Shown: in pieces, positions 1 to 6,043 of the stretch
How positions within the stretch are numbered: position 1 is the stretch's first letter
Layout: every line of letters starts with the position of its first letter
From: Weeksellaceae bacterium
Lineage (GTDB): Bacteria > Bacteroidota > Bacteroidia > Flavobacteriales > Weeksellaceae
NCBI GenBank assembly: GCA_028694715.1
Contig: JAQVKJ010000095.1
Location: forward strand, 1 to 6,043
DNA: 6,043 nucleotides
Direction: 5' to 3'
Position numbers and translations under genes: made by a program
Notes under the pieces: model-generated
The model's input: only the letters and a program-made list of their open reading frames with translations
What the model was told of the DNA's origin: nothing
The model's database searches: none

Positions 1-1
1 C

Positions 2-70
2 GAGGGTCAGAAACTTTTGTTGCTCACCGGAGATATCGTGAGTATGACTTTAGTAAAGACAGAGGAATAG
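2..70 (+). CDS. Possible 3' end of an unidentified gene
   Basis: From base 2 the plus strand reads 22 codons, roughly EGQKLLLLTGDIVSMTLVK plus three more residues, to a TAG at 68-70. The short run has a protein-like hydrophobic pattern and would end about 30 bases before the convergent CBS gene, which is a sensible gene end. Frame 1 is also open to a TGA at 85-87 but reads less like a protein. The fragment is too short to assign a family, and it may be chance. No terminator hairpin is seen between it and the CBS stop codon. Confidence 0.3.
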   Translation, partial: EGQKLLLLTGDIVSMTLVKTEE

Positions 71-100
71 CCAATTCTACCGGATGAATTTTGTGAGGAT

Positions 101-1456
101 TTAAATCATTTTTAGCAAATCCTTGCGGGCAATCAATTGATATTTTTCATTTTCAAACTCCACCAAAACAGCACCCGCTTCAGAAATCAATGATTTTAAT
201 TCACTGAGCGGAGCGGTTGATTTTATGATTGGAAGCTGTTTCTCCATGATTTCCCGTATCGTAAGATCTGCCGCGTTGTCGTCATTGAAAAACAATTCTG
301 CTAATTTTTCTTCGCTGACTGCGCCCACAATCCCTGATGTACTCACCACCGGCAAATGACTAAGTTGATGGGCTTTCATTCTTTGTGCCGCATGCAAAAC
401 CAGTTCTTCGGTTCGAACGCTGACCAAAGGCGAATCGACCCTGTCTCCGACCAAATCCCCAACGGTTTTCACTTCATTGTGCAAATAACCCATTTCACGC
501 ATCCAGTCATCATTGAACATTTTACCAACATAACGGCTGCCATGGTCGTGCAACAAAACCACCACCACATCATCAGGACCAAAATGTTCTTTGAGTTGCA
601 ACAATCCCTTGATGGCCGAACCGGCTGAATTTCCGGCAAAAATCCCTTCCTCCTTCGCCAGTCTTCGGGTGTAAATCGCAGCATCTTTGTCGGTCACCTT
701 TGTGAAACCATCGATCAATGAGAAATCTACATTTTTGGGCAAAATATCTTCGCCAATGCCTTCGGTGACATAAGGATATATTTCATTTTCGTCAAAAACA
801 CCGGTTTCATGGTATTTTTTGAAAACCGAACCGTAGGTATCCACTCCCCAAATTTTGATGTCAGGATTTTTCTCTTTCAAGAATTTACCGATGCCCGAAA
901 TGGTACCTCCGGTGCCCACACCCACCACGAAATGAGTGATTTTCCCATCGGTTTGTTCCCAGATTTCCGGGCCGGTCTGCTCGTAATGCGCCACAGAATT
1001 CGAAAGATTGTCGTACTGATTCACATACCACGAATTGGGCGTTTCCTCGGACAATCTTTTGGAAACAGAGTAATAAGACCTCGGGTCGTCAGGTTCCACA
1101 TCGGTCGGACAAACCACCACTTCCGCACCCAAAGCCATGAGGATGTCCATTTTTTCTTTGGATTGTTTGTCTGAAATCACACAAACGAGTTTGTAGCCTT
1201 TCACGATTGCGCCCAACGCCAGCCCCATACCTGTATTGCCCGAAGTTCCTTCTATGATGGTCCCACCGGGTTTCAGAAGACCTTTGGATTCGGCGTCCTC
1301 AATCATCTTCACTGCCATCCTGTCTTTGACCGAATTTCCGGGATTGAAAAACTCTACTTTTGCCAACACCAAGGCCGGGATTTCAGCAGTCAGTTGGTTG
1401 AGTTTTACCAAAGGCGTGTTCCCAATGGTTCCGAGTATATTTTCGTAGTATCTCAT
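101..1456 (-). CDS. Cystathionine beta-synthase (PLP-dependent, with C-terminal CBS-domain pair)
   Basis: A 451-residue fold-type II PLP enzyme of the cysteine synthase/cystathionine beta-synthase family. It is expected to condense serine (or an activated serine) with homocysteine, or to act in cysteine and sulfide metabolism in the cytoplasm. Visible motifs: NPGNSVKDR at 39-47 with the PLP Schiff-base lysine K44; the TSGNTG substrate loop at 71-76; the phosphate-binding GTGGT at 181-185; EGIGEDILP at 232-240, wording typical of CBS rather than plain O-acetylserine sulfhydrylase; and GNSAGS at 275-280, whose serine region contacts the PLP ring nitrogen. Residues about 334-390 and 395-451 form two CBS (Bateman) repeats, the usual nucleotide/SAM-type regulatory module. 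The N-terminal heme domain of the human enzyme is absent. The ATG at 1454-1456 sits close behind a -7 promoter element and begins at the normal family N-terminus (MRYYENILGTIGNTPLV). It appears monocistronic. Substrate choice between serine and O-acetylserine cannot be settled from the sequence. Confidence 0.93.
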   Translation of the reverse strand: MRYYENILGTIGNTPLVKLNQLTAEIPALVLAKVEFFNPGNSVKDRMAVKMIEDAESKGLLKPGGTIIEGTSGNTGMGLALGAIVKGYKLVCVISDKQSKEKMDILMALGAEVVVCPTDVEPDDPRSYYSVSKRLSEETPNSWYVNQYDNLSNSVAHYEQTGPEIWEQTDGKITHFVVGVGTGGTISGIGKFLKEKNPDIKIWGVDTYGSVFKKYHETGVFDENEIYPYVTEGIGEDILPKNVDFSLIDGFTKVTDKDAAIYTRRLAKEEGIFAGNSAGSAIKGLLQLKEHFGPDDVVVVLLHDHGSRYVGKMFNDDWMREMGYLHNEVKTVGDLVGDRVDSPLVSVRTEELVLHAAQRMKAHQLSHLPVVSTSGIVGAVSEEKLAELFFNDDNAADLTIREIMEKQLPIIKSTAPLSELKSLISEAGAVLVEFENEKYQLIARKDLLKMI

Positions 1457-1472
1457 ATCATTTTTTGGATTG

Positions 1473-1480
1473 CAAAGATA
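1473..1480 (-). promoter_or_regulatory. Bacteroidota-type -7 promoter element for the CBS gene
   Basis: Read on the minus strand these bases are TATCTTTG, an exact match to the TAnnTTTG -7 element of the Bacteroidota primary sigma factor, followed by CA. It lies 16 bases upstream of the CBS start codon, so the leader would be only about 10 bases. The nearest TTTG that could serve as the -33 element is at 1495-1498, 14 bases away, closer than the roughly 19-base spacing usually quoted. The upstream half is therefore doubtful. Confidence 0.5.
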
Positions 1481-1597
1481 AAAGATTAATGGGACAAAGG
1501 CTTTCGTTCATCGGTTTTTTGAATGATTTTGGATGTGTTATGAGCCATGTCATTTCCAAAAGAGACTGACCTCATTTCTTATGTCAGAATTGAATTG

Positions 1598-1607
1598 TAA
1601 ATTGCAA
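1598..1607 (+). promoter_or_regulatory. Weak -7-like element upstream of the baeRF-like gene
   Basis: TAAATTGCAA resembles the TAnnTTTGCA pattern seen twice on the other strand in this window but is one T short. It is 34 bases upstream of the ATG at 1642, a reasonable leader length. No TTTG is seen at the -33 position. This is a candidate only, chosen because it is the best match in the 185-base divergent intergenic region. Nothing else of note, such as a riboswitch-like fold or a small gene, was seen in that region. Confidence 0.25.
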
Positions 1608-1641
1608 CAACTTAGTAATTAAACATTTAAATTTATTGATT

Positions 1642-2718
1642 ATGATAAATGAGCTTATAGAAAAACTTGCCACAGACCCAAGCAATCCATGTGTTACGGT
1701 TTCCATGAAAACCCACAGAACTTTTCCGGATTCTGAAAAAGATGAAATCCGGCTGAAGAATCTTTTCAAGGAAGCCGAAAACCGATTGGTCAGTGAATTC
1801 AGCAGAGATGAAGTCAATGGAATTTTGGACAAAATGAACGAAATTCATAGAACTTACGACTACAGACGCAGTTTGGACAGTTTGCATATTTTCCTTTCGG
1901 ATACATCTACTGAAATTGTCAAATCTCCTTGGCCGGTCGATCAGAACAAAGTGCATATTTCAGATTATTTTGCTGTAAAACCACTCATCATACTCAAAGA
2001 CCGGGTAGCGGATTATATGATTTTGCAATTGTCTAAAAGCGGTTCAAAATTGTTTTTGGCCAACAACGACAAAATCATTGAAGAAATTGAAACAGCGGTA
2101 TTTCCATCCACCGAAAATCCTTTTGATGTGACTTCGAACGCAGCTCAGAGCGTGAGCGGAAGAGCAGAAAGTTTGCTACTCGAATATTTTAACCGCATCG
2201 ACAAAGAAGTGGTTCGCATACACCGTGAAAATGATTTGAAATGTTTGGTTTTCACCACAGAGGAAAATTTTTCAAAACTTATGAAAGTAGCCGATGTGCC
2301 TTCCATTTATCTGGCTTATGATTCCGTCAATTACAACGACAATTCGCCACACAGCATTGCAAAATCTGCCTGGGAAATCATTCAGAATTTTCAGAAAAAC
2401 GAACGGGCAAAGGCCATCAAAGAAATGCACGATGCCGTCAGTCAAAGAAGGGTGTTGACCGATTTAAGGGAAATCTACCGTGCAGCCAAAGACGGCAATG
2501 GTGAGTTGCTAATCGTTCACAACAACTATTTGCAACCGGTAAAAATGACGGATGAATACAATTTTGAACTGATTGATGATGTGACCCATCCCGGTGCCAT
2601 TGATGACATCAACAGCGTGATTGCAAAGGAAGTGATTTCAAAAAAGGGCAGGGTCGTTTTTACAAATCAGGATGAAATAAAATCGCTTGGAAAAATTGCG
2701 CTAAAAACAAGATTCTGA
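1642..2718 (+). CDS. baeRF-like protein (bacterial homologue of eRF1/Pelota release factors)
   Basis: A 358-residue cytoplasmic-looking protein with no signal peptide or membrane segment. The N-terminal stretch PCVTVSMKTHR (16-26), then DEIRLKNLFKEAENRL (34-49), is the hallmark opening of the baeRF families, which are bacterial relatives of archaeo-eukaryotic release factor 1 proposed from comparative genomics to act on ribosomes or in ribosome rescue. A middle domain of about 105-245 includes ISDYFAVKPLI (106-116). The C-terminal part, from AVSQRRVLTDL (265-275) to GELLIVHNNYLQPV (287-300), matches the eRF1 domain-3-like (L7Ae-type) section. I find no GGQ peptide-release motif, so direct peptidyl-tRNA hydrolysis in the manner of eRF1 is not supported. 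I choose the ATG at 1642 over the TTG two codons upstream; there is no clear Shine-Dalgarno sequence. The gene stands alone, divergent from CBS and closed by hairpins. The family call is from recognition; the exact baeRF subfamily (3 or 7 are my guesses) is unsure. Confidence 0.72.
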   Translation: MINELIEKLATDPSNPCVTVSMKTHRTFPDSEKDEIRLKNLFKEAENRLVSEFSRDEVNGILDKMNEIHRTYDYRRSLDSLHIFLSDTSTEIVKSPWPVDQNKVHISDYFAVKPLIILKDRVADYMILQLSKSGSKLFLANNDKIIEEIETAVFPSTENPFDVTSNAAQSVSGRAESLLLEYFNRIDKEVVRIHRENDLKCLVFTTEENFSKLMKVADVPSIYLAYDSVNYNDNSPHSIAKSAWEIIQNFQKNERAKAIKEMHDAVSQRRVLTDLREIYRAAKDGNGELLIVHNNYLQPVKMTDEYNFELIDDVTHPGAIDDINSVIAKEVISKKGRVVFTNQDEIKSLGKIALKTRF

Positions 2719-2719
2719 G

Positions 2720-2732
2720 CCCATCCGATGGG
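2720..2732 (+). terminator. Short hairpin just after the baeRF-like stop codon
   Basis: CCCAT (2720-2724) pairs with ATGGG (2728-2732) around a 3-base loop and is followed by TTT. It begins two bases after the TGA stop. Five base pairs is short, so this may be an mRNA 3'-end stabiliser or chance rather than the main terminator. Confidence 0.3.
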
Positions 2733-2749
2733 TTTCACACAATCATTGG

Positions 2750-2771
2750 AAGGCGGATTTGTTTCCGCCTT
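2750..2771 (+). terminator. Rho-independent-like terminator of the baeRF-like gene
   Basis: AAGGCGGA (2750-2757) and TCCGCCTT (2764-2771) form a perfect 8-bp GC-rich stem with a 6-base loop TTTGTT. TCTT follows the stem. It lies 31 bases after the stop codon and about 140 bases before the next gene, so it should separate the transcription of the two plus-strand genes. The trailing T-run is short and interrupted by C, so it is not a textbook case. Confidence 0.7.
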
Positions 2772-2854
2772 TCTTGAAATAAAAATCATGTACCAAATTG
2801 ACTGACACTGACTTAATTCATCTAAATAAATTAAAACAAATCAATAATTGTTTG

Positions 2855-2862
2855 TAAATTTA
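2855..2862 (+). promoter_or_regulatory. Candidate -7 element upstream of the peroxidase gene
   Basis: TAAATTTA matches seven of eight positions of TAnnTTTG and lies about 47 bases before the ATG at 2910. The surrounding sequence is so AT-rich that a near match is expected by chance, and there is no convincing -33 TTTG at normal spacing. A promoter must exist after the terminator at 2750-2771; its exact place is uncertain. Confidence 0.22.
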
Positions 2863-2909
2863 TACGGCAAAAGTCAAAGATTGTATTACTATAACCTAAT
2901 TATAATAAA

Positions 2910-3947
2910 ATGAAGAAAGCGATAATTTTATTGAGTGTATTTTTGATGCTTTCATGCAACAAAAAGGTGGAGAATCAGGAAAGCGCAACTGAAATTGCAC
3001 TTTCTGAGCTCCAAACCAAAGCCAAAGTTTTGTTTGGTGAATTACCAGATTTGGCGGACAATACTGACAATCCTGTGACCGAAGAAAAGGTGTTTTTGGG
3101 ACAGACATTGTATTACGACCCTATTTTATCAAAAAACCAGACCCAGAGTTGTAATACCTGTCACAACCTTAGCACTTTCGGGGTGGACAATCTTCCGTTT
3201 TCTCCCGGCGATGCCTAAGGAACCATCGGTGGTAGGAATTCGCCCACAACTTTTAATGCAGCACTGCACATCGCCCAATTCTGGGACGGTCGTGCAAATT
3301 CTGTAGAAGAACAGGCCGGCGGACCTATTCTGAATCCGGTGGAAATGGGTATGCCCAATGAAGAAACTGCTCTGGAGAGACTTAGATCGAGTGAAAAGTA
3401 TCAGAAACTATTTGCCACCGCTTTTCCCGGACAAGCTGAGCCCATCAGTTGGGAAAATCTAACCAGTGCCATCGGTGCTTTCGAAAGAATGCTCGTGACC
3501 CCAACCCGTTTTGACAAATTCATTGCCGGTGATGATGACGCCCTGACGAACAGAGAAAAACAAGGGCTGGAAGACTTCATCAGCAATGGTTGTGTAACCT
3601 GTCACAGTGGAGTAGCTTTGGGCGGGCATATCTTTCAGAAGTTTGGCGTCTATCAGGATTATTGGTTGGAAACCAAAAGTGAGAATGTGGATGAAGGCAG
3701 GGCCACTGTCAGCAAAGATGAAGCAGATTTAAATGTCTTCAAGGTACCGGGACTCCGAAACATTTCAAAAACTTATCCCTATTTCCACGACGGAAGTGTA
3801 AGAGACCTGAAAGAAGCCATTAGAATCATGGGCAAGATTCAGTTGAACAGAGAATTGACCGAAGAGCAAGTAGAAAATATAGCGGTATTTTTTGATGCAC
3901 TGACCGGAGAAATCGACCCCAAATACACAGAAAATCCACATTTATAA
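2910..3947 (+). pseudogene. Di-heme cytochrome c peroxidase/MauG-family lipoprotein, interrupted by an in-frame TAA
   Basis: Translated through, the gene has 346 codons including the final TAA and is full length for bacterial di-heme cytochrome c peroxidases, which reduce H2O2 in the periplasm with electrons from small cytochromes. The N-terminus MKKAIILLSVFLMLSC is a lipoprotein signal with C16 as the acylated cysteine. Heme sites are C81-N-T-C84-H85 and C228-V-T-C231-H232. Other family hallmarks are GGRNSPT (107-113), AQFWDGRA (122-129), NPVEM (142-146), FKVPGLRN (277-284), YFHDGS (291-296) and MG..QL with M307, the likely methionine ligand of a heme. Codon 103 (3216-3218) is TAA, inside the loop just before GGRNSPT. 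The frame is the same on both sides, with no indel. As read, translation yields a 102-residue product with only the first heme site. The part after the stop has no plausible restart with its own signal peptide, so it would not be exported. This is either a recent nonsense mutation or a sequence error; apart from codon 103 the gene looks intact. Confidence 0.85.
3216..3218 (+). other. In-frame TAA stop codon inside the peroxidase gene
   Basis: The sequence around it reads GAT GCC TAA GGA ACC. The frame continues on both sides with family-conserved residues. TAA ends other genes in this window (CBS, the small gene after trpS, trpS and the peroxidase's own end), so it is a normal stop here. TAA is not the codon for selenocysteine (TGA) or pyrrolysine (TAG). 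One base change from AAA, CAA, GAA, TTA, TCA, TAT or TAC would create it. Confidence 0.9.
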
Positions 3948-3958
3948 CAAAAATAATT

Positions 3959-3999
3959 CAAAAGAATCAGGGTAAATATTTTAAACTCTGATTCTTTTG
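3959..3999. terminator. Bidirectional terminator between the peroxidase gene and argH
   Basis: CAAAAGAATCAG (3959-3970) and CTGATTCTTTTG (3988-3999) are a perfect 12-bp inverted repeat. The stem can be lengthened by a G-T wobble and two more pairs (3971-3973 with 3985-3987), leaving an 11-base AT-rich loop. It sits between two convergent stop codons, 11 bases after the peroxidase end and 19 bases from the argH end. T-rich sequence follows the stem in the argH direction (AATTATTTTTG on the minus strand), and the 3' arm itself is T-rich in the plus direction. This suits a shared terminator for both transcripts. Confidence 0.8.
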
Positions 4000-4018
4000 T
4001 TGTGAATTCAACCCAATA

Positions 4019-5305
4019 TCACCGCCCGCTGTAGCGTTTTATTTTTGCTCTAATTTCATCTAAGCCAAGATTGTGAATACTCCCCAAATGGGTTGTTTTG
4101 AATGACTTATGTGGTTCGTAAGTGCCTTCGTCCACCGAAATACCGACCAACCGATAGGCATCCCTGAACGATGTTCCGGATTGCAGCAAATGATTGATGT
4201 TTTCCACCGTATAAATTCCATCGTATTTTTCTTGGTTCATGAAATCATCATTGATTTCCAATTGTGGAATCGCAAAAATCAGTATGTCTAAAATATCGTT
4301 GAACTGCAACATTGGTTCAAACAGGAATTCTTTCAGTATTTGAAAATCACGGTGATATCCGCTGGGCAGATTGTTGATGGTCATGGTGATGTCATTGGGC
4401 AATGCCTGCAAGCGGTTGCAATGTGCGCGGGTCAATTCAAACACATCCGGATTCTTTTTGTGCGGCATAATTGACGAGCCGGTGGTCATTTCCTTGGGAA
4501 GCTTCACAAACCCCAGGTCTTGGCTGTTGTACATCACCAAATCATAAGACATTTTGGAAAGTGTGGCCGAAAGCATGGCGATGGCTACCGCGGTTGACTT
4601 TTCGGTTTTTCCTCTCAGCATCTGCGCCCCGACCGAACTTACTGCCATTTCTCCAAAACCTAATTCTTTTGTAGTTTCTCTGCGATCAATATTTAAACTC
4701 GTGCCAAAACCAGCTCCCGAACCCAATGGATTCTGGTCGGCCACCTTATATGCTGCATCCAAAAAGTACAAATCCGAAAGCAAATTTTCTGCATAAGCCG
4801 AAAACCACATCCCGAAACTGCTTGGCATAGCGGCCTGAAAATGAGTATAACCCGGCATTAGCTCATCCTTGTGTTCATCGGCCTTTTCGACCAGAATGTC
4901 TATCAGCTGCAGAACCTTCTCGCGGGTTTCTGTCAAATAATCTTTCAAAAACAACTGAATCGCCACCAATACTTGGTCATTTCTGGAACGCGCTGTGTGA
5001 ATCATTTTGCCTGCATCACCAGTTTTTACAATCAATTCAGCCTCAATTTTTGAATGTACATCTTCGTAATTTTCGTCGATGACAAATTCTCCTGCCTCGC
5101 ATCTATTGATGATTTCATCCAATGCCGACTGAAGTTTGCCGTTGTCTTCAGCGGTGATGATGCCTACTTTTGTCAGCATATTCGCCTGCGCTTTGGAGGC
5201 GATGGCGTCGTATTTTGCAATGAAGACATCCAAAATCCTGTCTTTCCCAACAGTAAATTTTTCGATTTTTTCGTTGACCGAGAAACCTTTGTCCCAGATT
5301 TTCAT
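4019..5305 (-). CDS. argH: Argininosuccinate lyase
   Basis: A 428-residue enzyme catalysing the last step of arginine synthesis, the cleavage of argininosuccinate to arginine and fumarate, as a cytoplasmic homotetramer. It belongs to the fumarase/aspartase superfamily. Motifs in order: EDVHSKIEAEL (81-91), HTARSRNDQV (103-112), PGYTHFQAAMP (151-161) with the conserved TH pair that supplies catalytic-site residues, NPLGSGAGFGT (192-202), and the superfamily signature GSSIMPHKKNPD (276-287), whose serine-bearing flexible loop carries the catalytic base. It is somewhat shorter than the E. coli enzyme (about 457 residues), as is common in Bacteroidota. The start ATG at 5303-5305 gives the normal family opening MKIWDKGFSV and is preceded by an A-rich leader without a Shine-Dalgarno sequence. 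No other arginine genes flank it here, and its own promoter element lies just upstream, so it looks monocistronic or first in its unit. Confidence 0.96.
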   Translation of the reverse strand: MKIWDKGFSVNEKIEKFTVGKDRILDVFIAKYDAIASKAQANMLTKVGIITAEDNGKLQSALDEIINRCEAGEFVIDENYEDVHSKIEAELIVKTGDAGKMIHTARSRNDQVLVAIQLFLKDYLTETREKVLQLIDILVEKADEHKDELMPGYTHFQAAMPSSFGMWFSAYAENLLSDLYFLDAAYKVADQNPLGSGAGFGTSLNIDRRETTKELGFGEMAVSSVGAQMLRGKTEKSTAVAIAMLSATLSKMSYDLVMYNSQDLGFVKLPKEMTTGSSIMPHKKNPDVFELTRAHCNRLQALPNDITMTINNLPSGYHRDFQILKEFLFEPMLQFNDILDILIFAIPQLEINDDFMNQEKYDGIYTVENINHLLQSGTSFRDAYRLVGISVDEGTYEPHKSFKTTHLGSIHNLGLDEIRAKIKRYSGR

Positions 5306-5332
5306 TGTTGTTTGAATTTTGTGTGATTACTG

Positions 5333-5340
5333 CAAAAATA
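5333..5340 (-). promoter_or_regulatory. Bacteroidota-type -7 promoter element for argH
   Basis: On the minus strand these bases read TATTTTTG, an exact match to TAnnTTTG, and CA follows, as in the element before the CBS gene. It is 27 bases upstream of the argH ATG. No TTTG is found at standard -33 spacing; a TTG lies about 25 bases further up. The rest of the 5306-5438 gap contains an AT-rich weak hairpin and two DnaA-box-like 9-mers but no gene. Confidence 0.5.
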
Positions 5341-5438
5341 AGAGATTTTCCACAGGCGCTCGACTCAACTTATCAACAAAACCCATTTTGAAAAAATCAA
5401 TGCCCCGGATATGGTTTCAAGGTATCTATGAATGAGAA

Positions 5439-5672
5439 TTAATCCAAATTCACTTTGGTCCGCAATGAATTTTTGAAAGTATCAAGGTCTGCATTCAGTG
5501 CTTCGACGGTTTTGGGCAGTCGGTATTCGGCAATGACATTTTGTTCTTTGTCAAGAAAAAGCAATTGTTTTTCTTCGCCGTCCACCATGTTTTTGAACAA
5601 GTCCCACATGGAAACGCCGTGGGTTTTGAGCATTTCAAAAAAATCGTCTGCCTGAATCTGAATGATTTTCAT
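5439..5672 (-). CDS. Small conserved-looking protein of unknown function, downstream of trpS
   Basis: A 77-residue protein beginning MKIIQIQADDFFEMLKTHG and ending in VNLD. I do not recognise the family. It is acidic and lysine-rich overall and has no signal peptide, membrane segment, cysteine pair or zinc motif. The pattern suggests a small soluble domain: an amphipathic N-terminal helix (about 8-30), a central strand-like LLFLDKEQNVIAEYRLP (37-53) and a C-terminal helix (about 54-72). I take the ATG at 5670-5672; a TTG at 5697-5699 would add nine residues but is less likely. It starts 36 bases after the trpS stop on the same strand with no terminator between, so it is probably co-transcribed with trpS. 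No clear terminator follows its TAA at 5439-5441. No function can be inferred. Confidence 0.65.
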   Translation of the reverse strand: MKIIQIQADDFFEMLKTHGVSMWDLFKNMVDGEEKQLLFLDKEQNVIAEYRLPKTVEALNADLDTFKNSLRTKVNLD

Positions 5673-5708
5673 TTTTGGTTTTTTAATTTTCGTCAGCAAG
5701 CTGTGAAA

Positions 5709-6043
5709 TTATTTCAAGCCCAAGGTTTTTCTGACCCTGTCCAAGACTTCATCAGCAACTTCTGCTGCGCGGGCAGCACCGGTTTCCAAATAATTGTCCA
5801 AAACTGTTTTGTCCTGAAGCAATTCATTAAATTTCTCTCTGGCGTCAGCATATTTTTCCAAAATCACTTCAAATAAAGCGGTTTTTGCATGACCGTATCC
5901 GTAGCCGCCGTTCAAATAGTTTTTTCGCATTTCAGCGGTTTGTTCAGCTGTGGCGAGCAGTTTGTAGAGTGCAAACACATTGTCGGCATCCGGATTTTTG
6001 GGGTCTTCCAACGGGGTACTGTCAGTTTGAATGGACGAGATTT
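5709..6043 (-). CDS. trpS: Tryptophanyl-tRNA synthetase, C-terminal part (runs off the right edge)
   Basis: The visible 111 residues are the C-terminal third of a class I tryptophanyl-tRNA synthetase, the cytoplasmic enzyme that charges tRNA-Trp. The frame is open to base 6043. It starts ISSIQTDSTPLEDPKNPD, directly comparable to the sequence that follows the KMSKS loop in this family, then shows YLNGGYGYGHAKTALFEVI and the closing helical region ending RVRKTLGLK. The catalytic HIGH and KMSKS motifs lie outside the window. The gene ends at a TAA at 5709-5711 and is followed 36 bases later by the small unknown gene. The TTG at 6009-6011 is an internal leucine codon, not a start. Confidence 0.93.
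   Translation of the reverse strand, partial: ISSIQTDSTPLEDPKNPDADNVFALYKLLATAEQTAEMRKNYLNGGYGYGHAKTALFEVILEKYADAREKFNELLQDKTVLDNYLETGAARAAEVADEVLDRVRKTLGLK

Noticed and set aside
356..1174. Open frames on the plus strand across the CBS gene, and similar ones across argH.
   Set aside because: They lie antisense to strongly conserved genes, have no recognisable domains, and are arginine-, histidine- or phenylalanine-rich in the way typical of shadow frames.
1565..1587. Inverted repeat CTGAC/GTCAG in the divergent intergenic region as a possible operator.
   Set aside because: Only five bases per arm with a 13-base gap; this is common by chance, and no regulator family is suggested.
3339..3947. 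The part of the peroxidase gene after the stop taken as a separate gene starting at GTG 3339.
   Set aside because: The GTG is the valine of the conserved NPVEM motif inside the peroxidase fold. Homology extends upstream to 3219 in the same frame, and there is no ribosome-binding site or signal peptide.
1642..3947. A functional link between the release-factor-like protein and the interrupted peroxidase, such as programmed stop-codon readthrough.
   Set aside because: The two genes are separated by a terminator, TAA is an ordinary stop here, no recoding structure was seen after 3218, and adjacency alone is not evidence.
5346..5378. Two DnaA-box-like 9-mers, TTTTCCACA (5346-5354) and TTATCAACA (5370-5378), in the gap upstream of argH.
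   Set aside because: One fits the loose TTWTNCACA consensus and the other has a mismatch. Two near-matches in AT-rich DNA are expected by chance, and there is no box cluster, dnaA or other origin neighbour.
5382..5398. Weak hairpin, on the minus strand TCAAAATGGGTTTTG, as a terminator of the trpS unit.
   Set aside because: The stem is about five AT-rich pairs with no following T-run, too weak to call.

Overview
The window looks like ordinary chromosomal DNA from a member of the Bacteroidota. Three things point there. The ArgH, CBS and TrpRS sequences have the wording usual in that phylum. No start codon has a clear Shine-Dalgarno sequence; A-rich leaders precede them instead. Two minus-strand genes have a TAnnTTTG-type -7 promoter element just upstream, in both cases followed by CA. 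The assignment is by recognition, not by a tree.

Layout: bases 1-70 may hold the last codons of a plus-strand gene. A minus-strand cystathionine beta-synthase with a C-terminal CBS-domain pair follows (101-1456). After a 185-base divergent intergenic region comes a plus-strand gene (1642-2718) for a protein resembling the bacterial homologues of eukaryotic release factor eRF1 (baeRF). It is closed by one or two hairpins. Next, also on the plus strand, is a di-heme cytochrome c peroxidase/MauG-family lipoprotein gene (2910-3947). Its frame is intact from end to end except for one TAA at 3216-3218. A perfect 12-bp inverted repeat (3959-3999) separates it from the convergent minus-strand argH (4019-5305). 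Beyond a 133-base gap, also on the minus strand, lie a small unrecognised gene (5439-5672) and, just upstream of it in the transcript, the 3' end of trpS, which runs off the right edge.

Functionally this is a mix of housekeeping genes: sulfur amino-acid metabolism, arginine synthesis and Trp-tRNA charging, with a putative translation-related protein and a periplasmic peroxide-reducing enzyme. I see no sign that they form one system. There is no mobile element, CRISPR array, tRNA or rRNA. The two points worth following up are the in-frame stop in the peroxidase gene (recent pseudogene or sequence error) and the baeRF-like protein, whose family has little experimental characterisation. I do not see a convincing new multi-gene system here.
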